Source of the DNA: Blastomussa wellsi
Lineage: Eukaryota > Cnidaria > Anthozoa > Scleractinia > Plerogyridae
Assembly: GCA_947652115.1 (NCBI GenBank)
Contig: OX393570.1
Span: forward strand, 20,017,590 to 20,081,589
DNA length: 64,000 nucleotides
Reading direction: 5' to 3'
Below are positions 1 through 13,046 of this stretch, in pieces; position 1 is the stretch's first letter; every line of letters starts with the position of its first letter. The position numbers and the translations under genes were made by a program. The notes under the pieces are model-generated. The model was not told the origin of the DNA. It saw only the letters and a list, made by a program, of their open reading frames with translations, and did no database searches.

Positions 1-621
1 TCAATAAAATCGACTTCAAGGCAAAAAATGTATTAAAAAAGGAATCTTAGCTCGTGGGATTGACTATTTTTGGTGGATCAAGAATCAAAATTCCCATAAG
101 GTTTGGGATGAGGGATCAAAAATGGATCAGTTATGAAGGACCCCACTGAAAACCGCCTTGGCGAGTGGGTTCCCTGGTTAAATATTGTTATTATCATTAT
201 CATTATCATTATTATTATTGTTATCATTATAATTACACAATTATTATTGTTATAATTACACACCTTGTTAGTTACATTTTTGCCATCCACACTAACAAAC
301 CTAACTGAGTTAGTGTGGATGGAAGGCCAATTCGAAGAAAAAAGGTGCATTTTCAAATTCATCTGGCTTATATGTGGACATAGTAACCTCAGTGAGCATA
401 CAGCACTCTATAAAAAATTCAGAATGATTAAATATCAATGTTAAAAGTAAATAGGAACCTGCTTTTAATATGGACACTTCAGTCTGTCCCTTCAGTCAGC
501 TTGACCCTCAAGTCAAAATAACAAACTTCTTAATAGACAGTAACAAGCTTTAGTTAACAAAATCTCCCTACTGATTAGAGCCAAGCTTAAGCACTTGTAA
601 ATAGACCAGTAAATTATTTAC
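1..621. other. Intron sequence of the PELP1-like gene at the window edge
   Basis: No exon found on either strand. It holds an (ATT/ATC)n low-complexity tract at about 181-262 and a short palindrome at 282-321 with the arms CCATCCACACTAAC and its complement. Confidence 0.5.
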
Positions 622-3386
622 CTAATCATTGCAGATAGACAGCAAAGCAATGTTTTGCATCTGCTAACAAGGGTGTGAGTACGATCAGGTTCAATTTGTG
701 GAATTTCATCAGCAAGTGGAAGAGTTCCTGACTCCGAGGAAGATTCAGATAGTGAGGGTCTTGAGGTAACTGAAAGGAATAACCACAAGAAAATTACTAT
801 CAATTCTTTAGTAAATAAACAATTCACATGCATCAAAAATATTTTCTTTAAATGAGAGATTCATTTTACAAACCGGGTTCCATGTTTTCATAAGCAGCAT
901 CAAGAAGTTTGTGAACTGTACAAAGAACTTTGTTCCATTGCACCTCCCAAGCACAAACTTGTTTCTTGTCACTGGATTCACTGCGACTGCACCTTGGCAA
1001 CAAGGCATAACAATGGCATGCAGCCTACCAAATGAAATACAAAATATAACCCATACAAGGGATCAACTATTGGCAGCTCCATTCACATTAGAAACAACAT
1101 GAACTGGAACAGCCCTCATATTCTATAATTATTAAATAACCTTTAGTGTGAATTTGTAGGTGGCAAAATTGCTTATTTCTGTAGGAGGTAGATAGAATTC
1201 AAAACTTTGTCATAACAGATTGTAACAAACCTGCATTGTTTCACTACATGGCGAACTTAGGAGTGGCAAAAGGAATTTTTCAATTTGATTCTGAAAACAA
1301 AGATACAACAATAAATACACATTATTATTGACACAAAAATTATACTCTTTGATAGGCAATTTAATTCTTTAATTCTTCTAGTAATTAAATTATAATAGTT
1401 AGTTTAAGGAGCTACGGCACGATATACATAGGAAACCTATAACCAATAGTTTACAAAGGAAGAAAAACACCAAAGAGGTGATACTAAACCAAAAAGGAAC
1501 AAGGATGGTTGAGGATGGAGAAGATCGAGACGGATTTCAAATGACATTCTTGAAAAATTTAGGCTAAATTTTTCAAAAGGCACAAACCGTGACATAGCTC
1601 CTTTAACACAAACAGAGGTTTTTTTGTTTATTTTTTTTGCATATTTTGTTTATAGCAAGGAGAACACCCTCGTACATGTACTTACTCTGGAGGATACAAC
1701 TGGCCCAGGGAAATGTTGTATACAAGACGAAATAATGGCCAACGCAGCTCCCTCATCCTGTAAAAGATAAAAGAATATACTGTTTAAAAGCTATATATTA
1801 TCAGGGGTTTCAAAACAAGGTGGCGGCTGCCGGATACTCACTGACAATTTATTGGACAACACAGTAGAAACGATGGATGGAATGACAGAGTTGGATAACT
1901 CTCTTGACAGCTCTGAAAACTGGAAAAAAGTATTGTATACAGTTAATAAGATAATTTATGACCGATAATGATGATATTACAAATGAACTGCATGCCATTG
2001 TTCCAGGCAAATATGAAATTATTAATAAAGTATGGTGTACAGGTTTCCATATATTTAGGTTTTCCTATATGTTTTTAATATTCTCCGCATATTCTATGTA
2101 TTATTAAAAAATGCTGCTACAACCAACTTACCTTTGCTGCATATTTCAAAATGTCATCAAGGAGTTTGCTACAATATTGAAGTACACATGATTTTCCTGG
2201 AACCTACAAACATTGAGAAAGTGAATTTGTTTTTTTTGTCAAAAGTATAGAATTATATAATTATTATATACAAATAAAAACAATGTTTATTACCTGAATT
2301 ATCTGAAGAACAGTTCTTAACCAGGATGAACAATTTGTCCTGAAGGTCTCTGTATCACACTGTTTGACTGTTATCCCAAGGAGACAAATACCTAACCAAC
2401 TGATTAAAAAGCAGAAACATAATATGGTCTATTATTTTGCGTGTTATAATGTTTAAATTGTCTTTAACCGTGCAGAGAAGCATAACAGAAATTTTGCTAC
2501 TTTCCCTGGGTGGAATTCTGAACTTTTTCAGGCCACCCTCTCATACAACTCCATATTATAACCACACCCCCATCCCTTCAACCCCTACAGACAATATTTT
2601 CTCAAGGGAAATCGAAAGTCATCTCTGAGCTGAGGGGATTGCTTTGTTTGCATCCTTGAATATTTCTAAAATGGTTACCCAGGAAAAAACAAGACAAATC
2701 AGGTTATTTCTGAGGGTGCATCATGTTGGCACTTTTATTAATCTTTTTTTCTTAGGAGTGGATTTTAGCCTACTTTGACTAGAGGGGTTGGGGGGGGGGA
2801 GGGGAGGCAGTTAGGAGGGTATAAACAATTGAATAGCCCCATGCATTTTTGTCAGTTTTTTTTATTGTAGCTTACAAATTTTCCAGTCCTCCGTAAACTC
2901 AAACGTGATCATTTTACCGTGGAATCTGGGACCTCTCTTCTCTGGGAGATGGAAAATGAGTGTGTTGTAGAGAAAAGTATGCTTCCTCAGTAAAATAAGC
3001 AACAAATATGAGGTAGGGTTTGACAATAAATTTACTCGTGTCACTTCATGAGCTTTTTTACCTATTATTCTTTGAATTCAGAAGAGCATTGACCTTGCCA
3101 AGCCAGCCGTCCGGAATTGTCTACAAAAAAAACCATGGAACCCATTTTATAAAGCAATTCTAAGCTAAGGAGTTCAACTAAAAATAATTTGCACGTGGAC
3201 GATCACAGGTGAAAATAAACACCAGAAAACGTTGCAAAAAGAGACACAACAGAAGAGATTGTAAATTTTACTTGCCTCTAGGTTAAGATGCTGCTTTGCA
3301 TCAACACATTCAAGGAAAAAAGGAGCGTAAGTCTCGGGTTTTGTCTCCAAAAACGAACTGACCAAAATCGACAGTTCTGCCGCCAT
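622..3386 (-). CDS. PELP1: PELP1-like protein, RIX1 domain, 5' part of gene (partial)
   Basis: Nine coding exons on the minus strand: 3386-3276, 3120-3062, 2399-2294, 2203-2132, 1919-1842, 1757-1686, 1290-1231, 1024-874, 769-622. The reading phase is kept throughout and gives 285 codons. The product starts MAAELSILVSSFLE and carries the alpha-helical RIX1 repeats: ICLLGI.., a W-L-R-T-V-L-Q block, an ILKYAAK block matching LLRYAAQ of vertebrate PELP1, and an acidic loop followed by LVSRCKTLLCCLSAMI. In known members PELP1 works in the nucleolus with TEX10 and WDR18 (Rix1 complex) in 60S ribosome maturation. The ATG lies 86 bp from the divergent COG3 ATG. The first intron uses a GC donor (GAG/GCAAGT), because only that junction joins the two exons in frame. 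The last exon ends in phase 2 at 622; bases 1-621 look intronic, so the C-terminal part with the acidic tail lies off the left edge. Family assignment rests on remembered similarity. Confidence 0.78.
3274..3275 (-). other. GC donor of a GC-AG intron (PELP1-like intron 1)
   Basis: The exon ends GAG and the intron starts GCAAGT, the usual strong context of GC-AG introns. A GT four bases further on (3271-3270) would shift the frame: exon 2 (3120-3062) then hits a stop, while the GC junction gives an open frame continuing TIPDGWLGKVNALLNSKN. Confidence 0.7.
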
Positions 3387-3472
3387 TTTGTTTTAATTCG
3401 TGAAACCGCTTACGTTAGAGAAATGCTGTCGCGTAACCGAGACCATAATGCACTCCGGTCCAAAGTGCCAAC
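3387..3472. promoter_or_regulatory. Bidirectional promoter / shared 5' UTR region between PELP1-like and COG3
   Basis: Only 86 bp separate the two divergent start codons, both in the context AATGGCGG or CATGGCGG. Core promoter and 5' UTRs of both housekeeping genes must lie here or overlap the opposite gene's first exon, unless upstream non-coding exons exist. No TATA box is visible. Its activity is an inference from the arrangement. Confidence 0.6.
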
Positions 3473-6419
3473 ATGGCGGCTCAAGTTGGATTTTCTTCCT
3501 ATTCCCAGGAAGTAAGAGAGAAATTAAGCTTGTGGGACGTGAAGGATTCCCCTCTAGCACCATTGTCAGAAAAGCAAAGAAACAGCGTACTTGAACTGGC
3601 CACTTTTTCAGGCAATCGCCCTCTTTTAGATGAGGTAAATTGACGTAAAACTTGGCATTGATATTCTGATGTTTTGATTCTGTTTGATTGTTTTTGTGCG
3701 CTTCTTTTTTTGATCGAGCTCAATTATATTCTATTTTTTAATTTTATCTTATCAATATGCGTCACATCTTTTTTTAAACAACAACAACAACCATTTTATT
3801 TTGCTAAATATACATTGAAAAATCAATACAACCAAAAAAATAAATTCAAATAAGCAAAAAATAAAAAAAATAGAAAAAAAAATACCCAGGATAGGAGACA
3901 TTAATCGAGCTGAGTAGTTGCAAAAATTATTGCGCTTTATTAAATTCTGTTAGGGTAAATAATATATTTTTACCACTATCTTGTTTTAAAAGTGCACAAT
4001 AATTATTAATTTTACAGAAATGCACCTAACTTTTCAAAGTTCACTTGCTTCATTTTTTTTTCATTTTATGATCTGACCTCACCACACATTTATGACTAGG
4101 GTTCCCCAGAGTAGTAAAAGAAGTAGAAGAGTTTCTCAAAGGACTTTAATTTGCACACAGCGAAGGCTAGGTGGGGAGGGAGGGGGGTTTGGCAGAAATG
4201 GAACACCTCGGGTAACAGCTCAGTGTTGACATTACTTTTTTGGGGAAAAATTTTGGGTTTCATTTGTCTTACCTCTTGTACCACATTGAGGCATGCAGGT
4301 GTACCTGTGGCACTCTACCCTAAACACTTTTCAGCCAGTGGATCCATTACATAAATGTAACAGCTCTGTGAATGTCGCTGCTCTAGCTACCTGAGGATGA
4401 CTGTACAAGTCTTCCAGCCAAGAGGACCCTGAGTGATACAAGTAAAGAAGCTGCTATAGACATGGCAAGAGTTGATTTAGGATCAGAGAAGATAGAAAAT
4501 GCTCAACAGGTAGACTTTTGAAGCTGTTGTTTATCGCTGTGTTAAGGCCCAAGAGTGATCTTGGTCCAGGTGTTATCCAAATGGGACATAAGTATTGTCA
4601 CATTCCCTCACATTTTGAGCAAGAATAGGTCCACTCTTATAAAAATAAAATAAATAAATAACCTTTGTTTAACGAGGGTAGCACATAATAGTCTTTCGAC
4701 TAACAAACCTGTGGCCCTCGAATTCCCGATCGAATTAGAATTTAGAACCCAGAGAAAAACCCTTGGAGCGAGGACGAGAACCAACAATAAACTCAACCCA
4801 CATATGACGCCGGGTCCGGGAATCAAAACCGGCACACATTGGTGGGAGATGGGCGCTCTCACCACTGTGACATGTCACATGCCACTTCAGATATCTCCCA
4901 TCTGTCATATCACTTCCATATAGTTTGCATTTAAGATATTTAAGATATTTTATTATTTTCTATTTAAGATATTTGGATAACTGTATTTTAACACAAGTGG
5001 TGATGAATTGGGTTCTAAATAGTCAAGGCATGCTCTATCATTAAATTGTTACTTTTTCCTTGATACTGTTCTTATACCAACAGTTTTTTACCTGGTTTGC
5101 AAATGTCGAAGCTCAAATGGAAGAGGAACAGGAATTGTCATACAGGTATTAAAACAATAATATAGATGGATAATTGTTAAAAATTGAATTTGTAGAGGAA
5201 AGCTAATACAGCTTTTACTAATTACCTTCAAATTTGATATTAAGTATATGAAATAATTCATATGTGAACTGCGGATGAAGATGAAGTTGAGAGATGATCT
5301 TTGCAGTGAATTTCCAATTTAAGCAATTGGAATAATGAATCCTGAAAAAAAAATTCAGGTCTTCAACGGGATTTGAACCCATGACCTCCGCGATACCGGT
5401 GCGATGCTCTACCAACTGAGCCACACGTTGGGAGCAAGGTCAATTTATTGAGTTCATATTTTCACACAAGGAGTGAAATGATATTAAGCATATGAAATAA
5501 TTCAACTGCGGATGAAGATGAAGTTGAGAGAAGCCCTGAATTTTTTTCAGGCTTCATTATTTCAATTGCTTAAATTGGAAATTCACTGCGCAGATCATCT
5601 CTCGACTTTACCTTCAAATTTGTCCATCTTCTCAGATCCTATGCAGAGCAGTTAAGTTCATATCGTGATCATTGCAACAGTATTTTAAATGAGGTGGAGT
5701 CGGCATTGAATCACCTGCAGGATTTACATCACAAACATCTGCTGGTGTCCACAAAAACTGGAGCTCTTCATGAAGCCTGTGAACAACTTCTCCAGGATCA
5801 GGTTAGGCTGATTGTCTTTAATTAGTTATTAACTCATGATTTTGGCAGAAATTCTCTTTACCAGTCACCACATATTTCTTATAGCAATAGTTGGGAGAAT
5901 GTGGTTGTAAGGCATGCCAATCAATAAAATAGTAAATAATTATGCAGCATACATTAGGTGTAATGTCATATCAGGGATTTTTTTCTAGCTTTGTCTATTT
6001 TTATACTCATTTTTCAAAAGTATCTTATACCCGATTCACACCAACAAAACATGTTTAATAAAACCAGGTTTAACAAAACGAAAGTCAGCATCAGAAAACT
6101 GAAAGATTGAAATTTTACATAGGGCTCAAGTAAGCTCTATTTTGTGATTTCACTGTGCTCAATTTGAAGCTGACAAACATCAGTAAACAACTAATATGAA
6201 GAAAACGAATTTAAACTATGTTTAACTATGAATGGTATGGTATGAATGGGGTATTAGTCTGACTGATGTAATAAGTGTAATCCTTGAAACTTTTTAGACA
6301 AAGTTGATGAACATGGCTGAAAGCATCAGTAACAAGTTATCATACTTCAATGCCTTGGAGCACCTTAGACATGTGAGTACAGCAACACCATGCTACTGGA
6401 AATTTATATTTGCCTATAG

Positions 6420-6464
<45 letters not shown>

Positions 6465-9400
6465 GTATAACAATATAATTTGGTTTTATCAACTGGGTTG
6501 ATAATGTCAATTGGCCACCGTAAGGAGATTCAAGTGCTGACGTTTCGAGCGTTAGCCCTTCGTCGGAGCGATCGCCAATTGACATTATCAACCCAGTTGA
6601 TAAAACCAAATTATATTTGCCTATAGTTGGTTTAATGGATAGAGCACTAGGCTCTGGATCAAACAGTCTGAGTTTGAGTCCCGGCTGGGATTCATTGTTT
6701 TGTGTTCTTGTAGAAGACATCACAGTGCCTCGCACTGCCCAGGAGTGTAAATGAGTACTGGTGAAGTTGGGGGGGGGGGGGGGGGGGGTTAGCAATACTT
6801 CTAGCCACTTCATGCCATAGAAACTATTGTTAGGCCGCTGTGAGCCAACTGGGATTTTAAGGCTTTAGTTTTTTACATTTTTTACTGTTAGCGTCACATC
6901 AAAGTATTGGAATGTACCTGATTTGTTTTCAGAAACTCAACTCACCCACTGTCTCCGTCACAAGTGAATCCTTTGTTCCAATGCTAGCCAGACTTGATGA
7001 ATGTATTTCATTTATATCCAGCAATGTAAGTTACTGCAGGGTAATGATGAGATTGTATTTTGTTTGAAATATCTTAAAGGCCGATGTTCACAGTAACCAT
7101 GGTAAACATACAGTCATCTTATGTCACTTCTCTATAGGATTCAAGGAATAGCATTTTCCAAAATTTTGCTAATCCTAGTTGCAATAATTATATGAAATTT
7201 ATTTTGACTTGTATTGCAATCATAAAAAGCTGCTTTTAGATTTACGATGATCATTTGTGATTAGTGCTCAGCTTACTGGTTTCGGGTTTTAGTGTAGATT
7301 GGAATTATTTATGCGTAACATACAACTTCCAGTGGTCTTAGGTGTGGGATTAAAAATGATTTTTAAGATCAAAATGTCCTCTACACACACCCCATTTGTC
7401 CTCTCCCCTGTACTACCTGCTGCTGGCTAACAGCTATTTTCTTTACATTAATTACCACTCTTGGACCACTTGTTTAAATCAGTCGTACCATATCTATTGC
7501 ATTCCATATCTATCTTGCTTCACGTCATTCAAACTGAAAGTGAAGTTCTTTCCTTGCAGCCTCAGTTCAAAGAGTCCCCTGTATATCTCATTAGATTCAA
7601 ACAGTGTTTGAACCAAGCCCTTAATCAGGTGAAATCCCATGTTGTCAACTTGCTGAAAAATGCAACAGCACAGGTCTTAGCAAATAAGGTTAGTGCTGAA
7701 AAGTAGACATCAAATGATTACATTTTTGTTATTTTCGACAGTCTTCTGGCCTGGCATTGTAAAAAACTATAACAATGAGGAATTAGATGCTTTTATTATC
7801 ACCTTTTAAATAATTTTGTTTTGCAGGAAGGTGGAAACACTTCTGAGAATTCCTTTGCATTGTTTTATGGAAAATTTAGAACTTGTGCACCTAGAGTAAA
7901 GGTTGGTTCCATCAAGAGTCAACAATGTTATATTCTCACACATAATTACGTTGCTATTCTGGTTTATTGCATGTTGTAGACCTGAACTCGTATTCTAATC
8001 TTTATCAATAGAGCTTGATGGAGCAAATTGAACAAAGAAGTCACTTAAGCTCAGAGTAAGTACAACGAACCAACCACTTGGATTTATAGATATTGCTACA
8101 CACAGGGTTTCTACAGGTTGTAAAAAACCTGGAAAGTCATGGAATTTAAGTGTGGCTCATGGAAAGTCATAGAAAATGATGTTGATTTGAAACAAATTCG
8201 GCAGTTCTGTTTGTTTTTGCAAATATAATGGGAGAAATGTAACCACAAGTTTTGAAAATTTCCATCAAAGTGTGAAATTGTGAATCATAAAAAAGTTCCG
8301 GAAAAGTCTTGGAATTTTGAAAGCTCTTTGACTAAAGAGTATGATCCCTAAGGTAGCTCACATAAAAGCTATCAACCAGTCTTGCTATCACAAATGCATG
8401 TATCAAACAGTCTTTAATCACCAATTTTATAATCATTGTGCGATAACCTAATGGGGGCACTGCATTGTGTTCTTGGGCAAGACACTTTACTCTCATAGTA
8501 CCTCTGTCCACCCAGGTGTACTGGCAAAATAATGCTGGGGGTAACCCTGCGCTGGACTAGCATCTCATCTGGGAGGGATTATAATTATTCCTACCTGCGC
8601 AATGCTAGAGAAGCCGGGATAAGCTTTGGCAGTGTGGGCCACTAGGCACAATGCTTTACCTTATTTGGTCACTTGATTATGCGTGCATTAGCTAATCTCA
8701 AGGTATGTGTGTTATTTGATTTGTAGGTACAGCTCCCTTCTCAGTGACTGCCAGCAATGCTATCTATCCCAGCGCTCTCAGCTATTGACCCCTTGTGTCA
8801 GTGATGCCATAGATAAACTGGCCAAACAGTATGAAAGAAACCCTTGCTCTCTAGTAAGGTTATTTAATTAATGCACAATACACTCCAATATTCAGGATTC
8901 ACTTGGAAACTGGGGATTACTCCATGTAGTGCATTATGCACTAGGCACATAACATGGAAGGGATTTCATTCATGCGAGTATTCAAAATGGCAGGGACAAT
9001 TGCCATTTAGTTATGTAAAAGGACCTTTCAACATAATCTCAAGCACATGCACTGAACAGTTGGTCCATTTAATGAGTGTTTCAATGGGTTGTTGAAGTGA
9101 AAAATTAAGGAAATAGATAAGTTCCCTAGGTATGTGGAAGGGGTACCATTATCTAAAGAGGGTGTCCAAAAGAAGGTGTGAGAAAGGATAAGCCAGTTGG
9201 ATTTTGGGGTGAGGCCTCCCTTGTGTATCTCTAGTCCAGGACTTTGAAATAAAGTTTGCACTTTGCAGTACCCAAATGTGGCATTTAAGCCAATGAGATG
9301 GATGGGTGGGTGGGGTGTCAAATGGCAGATTCAATACTTTGCGAGACAACAAGATTAGTGGCTTATTCTGCAAGACTTATACGTTTTGAGTTTTTTAGTT

Positions 9401-12400
9401 TTTGAGACTGAGATTGAGACCCCAATACAGCTTTGTAAAAGATACAGACCATAAAACATTCAGAACTGCTAAAAAAACAAGACTGCAAGAAACATGAAAT
9501 TTGTCGAAAATTTAGTGAGACTCTTATTTTTTCAGTGACCGTTCACCACCCCTTCAGATGTTGTCCTATGATGAAATCTCTCTGACCTGTTATTTGATCA
9601 ATATTATCAATAATAATTGTTTTCTCCTTACAAGCAGGCAGGTGATGAGAATAAAGAAACTCGTCAACTGAGGATATTGATGTAAATGTTTTTCTTTTGT
9701 TCTCAGGTCCGCGCTGGTTGTTCAGTACTGATTCACGTTTGTCAAGATGAATACCAGTTATATTATCACTTCTTCTCAAAGCCTAGTGCTGGTTTAGAGT
9801 AAGTAAATCATGTCAAAGGCGATATTATTAAGAAAAAAAATAATTTTTGTTGAACAAATTAATGAATGTCCAACAGTAGCGATTGAGTAGGTACGGTTTA
9901 TATGCAAATGCAGCCATAACACTACTGGAACAAAGACCTGAAAAGAAAATTTCAGGCTTTGAACGGGATTCGAACCCACGGCCTCTGCATTACCGGTGCA
10001 GTGCTCTACCAACTGAGCTATCAAAGCCACATGAGAGCGACCGTATATGGGTTAGCCCTTAAAGTGGACGAAATACCTGGCGGGGTCTGGTGAATAACAA
10101 ATTAATGAATGTCCAACAGTAGCGATTGAGTAGGTACGGTTTATATGTTGAGTTCAAACAATTGATCTGTTTGTTCATGTACATGTGGTAGTAAGCCCTC
10201 AGCTGCTGATACAGAATGGCTTTTGCATGTAGCAAATTGAAAACAAACAATGACTTGTTTGACATCACTATGATACCCATGCTGCCAGAGCTTATTACGA
10301 TTTCTGCGACAAGGAGTATTTCTAGTCCACTCTCTTGTTTATATACCTGGGTGGAGAGAGGCACTATGAAAGAAAAATGTTTTACCCAAGAACACAATGT
10401 AGTGCCCTGGAAAATGCGTGTTGATTTGCATGTCATTTCAGAATTAAGCCTCAGTCATTGTTATGTTGACATAATTTATTGTAATTAAAAATTGTTGTTT
10501 TGAGGTACCTTATTACGTGAAATTTCTCGATACTCTAATTTTGTGATTTTAACTATTTAAAAAATTGTGAAATTAAAAGTGTTGTGAAGATAAGATGATG
10601 TGAAAATAAAGTGACTGTCATAATCTCCATAATCAAATAATTTTAAAAGGATGATTTTATTACCAAATGAATAAAACTAAATCCATATAAGAAGTTTTAA
10701 ACAATTCTGTTAAGACATCTTTGCCACTTCAAATAAGAAATCGCTGTTTTGCTAGTGTTGATGTTTTATTACATGTAATAAAGTCGTTTTACCTAAATTC
10801 AAGAGATATGAATTAAAATCACATTGTCAAGGAACTGATGAGCAAACTTGTTATGTTAGAAAAATTACAAAATTAAAGTGATTTGGGTTACAAAATTTTC
10901 ACAATATCCCAAAAATTAAGTGTCCTGAAACATAACCTCCAAAATTGCAAAATAAATACGTCACATAAATTTTATGTAATAAGGTATTTTTATTAATACC
11001 TTGAGCACTAATATAATGGATGTTTCTGTTCAGCTCATTGTTAGAAATCCTATGTAGCACATTATATGATTCACTGCGACCTGTCATTATTCACATGAAC
11101 CACATGGAAACACTGACGGAACTCTGCACAATATTAAAGGTACATGTAGGGTTCCTTGCTTTGTTAATGAAAGACTTTATGACTACTGTTTTTCTCTATA
11201 AAGCTCCCTGACATGACTAGATCATAGCTCTCCCCTATACAATGTTCTTCTCCATCTTTTCGGCCTCACCCCATTTTGTCCCAATTTTCTCCTGACCAGC
11301 TTTTTCATCACTTTACGTTTCCATGACTGTTTTGGTCTTCCCATCATAATTTTCTTTGAGGGCCATTAATTTGGCTATTAATTTGATGTCTCAAAGAAAA
11401 CTAGGGTTTAGAGGAAGGTGAAAGGTGAAGCCAGCGTATGAGCCAAGTGGCCCATCAGGTCGGAGCATATCTTGGTTTCTGTAGCTGGAGGTGACTAAGA
11501 GTATTTCTACTCCAATCCCGCTGGATGGGATGCTAGTCCATAACAGGGTTACCCCCAACATTAAATTCTCCAGTACCCATTTATACATGTGGCCCCAGTT
11601 GTTCAAAAGATGGATAATGCTATCCACCAGTCCAGATAAATCAGATAGCGTTATCCACCCTTTGAACAACCGAGGGCTAGATGGAGAGAGGCACTATGAG
11701 AGTTAAGTTGCCTTCCCAAGAACATAATGCAGAGACCTACATGTAATCGGGTACTTAATTTTCATCTTTTTTCCATTTGGCAATGTAGGTTGAGATGATT
11801 GAAGATCATGTACAACAGAAAGGTGTGTAAATGTTTTATGCATGTGCATGTCTGTGATTAAAAGCTTAGATTTTTTTTTCTAAAACCTTCAGTGCTGGAG
11901 AGCTGATCAGGACTAAAATCATTTTTTTTGTCCTTTCAGGTGAGGCATTAGCTGCTTTTGAAGTTGTGGTGCTCCAGATGTTGGAGGATGTTCAAGAAAG
12001 ATTAGTTTACAGAGCGCAGGTAATCACTAAAAACATGATTTAATTCGGTTCTTAAAAGTTTGATAGCTTAAAATAACTAGGAAAGGTCTTTTATGTAATT
12101 TCTTTAATATATTTTTTATTTTACTTTGCAGGCATACATTGAGACTGATATCCAGAAATATTCTCCAGCGCCAGGTGACTTGGCGTACCCTGAAAAACTT
12201 GTTATTGGGGTTAGTATACACTTGTTGTTTGTGTGTATGCCACTATAGCCCCTGACTACAGTCTGCCACCCTGGGTAGGTAACCAATAGTATGCCGATAT
12301 CCACTTATACTGGCCTTACTTGCAGAGATCATAATGCAGTAAATGGTTTGAACCTAGGGGGAAGAGTCGATCATGTAGTTTGATCGTCTGGATGAGGGTA

Positions 12401-13015
12401 GTCCTGAGAAGGCCTGTTGTCAGTGACATTGACTGACGTTTCGACAACACGTTACTATTATCAAATCTGTAGTAACAATGTGGTAAAGAGAAAAGGTAAT
12501 GTCTGCCAGAGCTTGTCCCGGTTTCTGTAGCATGAATCAAATAGGAGTATTTCTACTCCCCCCTGGATGGGATGCCAGTCCATCACTATGTTACCCACCC
12601 CCTCCCCCCCAGCAGAAAAGAGGCACTATCAGAGTAGTGTCTTGACCAAGAATACGACGTATTGCACTGGCCACGGCTTGAAGCCAGGCTGTTTGTCCAT
12701 TAGGCCACTGCGGCCCCCTCCTCCCCCTCCCTTGGATGATATGCCTTATACGTTGTCTATTAATGTTGTAGATGGCAGGTGATGCTGACAAAGAAGAGAA
12801 ACAAGCTGAGGGAGAAGAGAAGAAGTCTGCAGGTAAGCTATGCAGTATTATCAATGCTGCATTCTGATTGGTTGAGCTACTACCAGGCTATATGTTATAG
12901 CCCACTAGTAGCGAAAGCGCCGGCTTTGAAAACCAAAACAATGGCGGCTGAATTGCGTTTTTGCTGAAGTTTTGGACGAGTATTTGAGCTCATTATTAGA
13001 TAATTCTATACTTTC

Positions 13016-13046
<31 letters not shown>

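Noticed and set aside
9955..10028. Functional tRNA-Thr (GGT) gene
   Set aside because: The cloverleaf is good, but position 33 is C and the sequence continues into a SINE body shared with other copies in the window.
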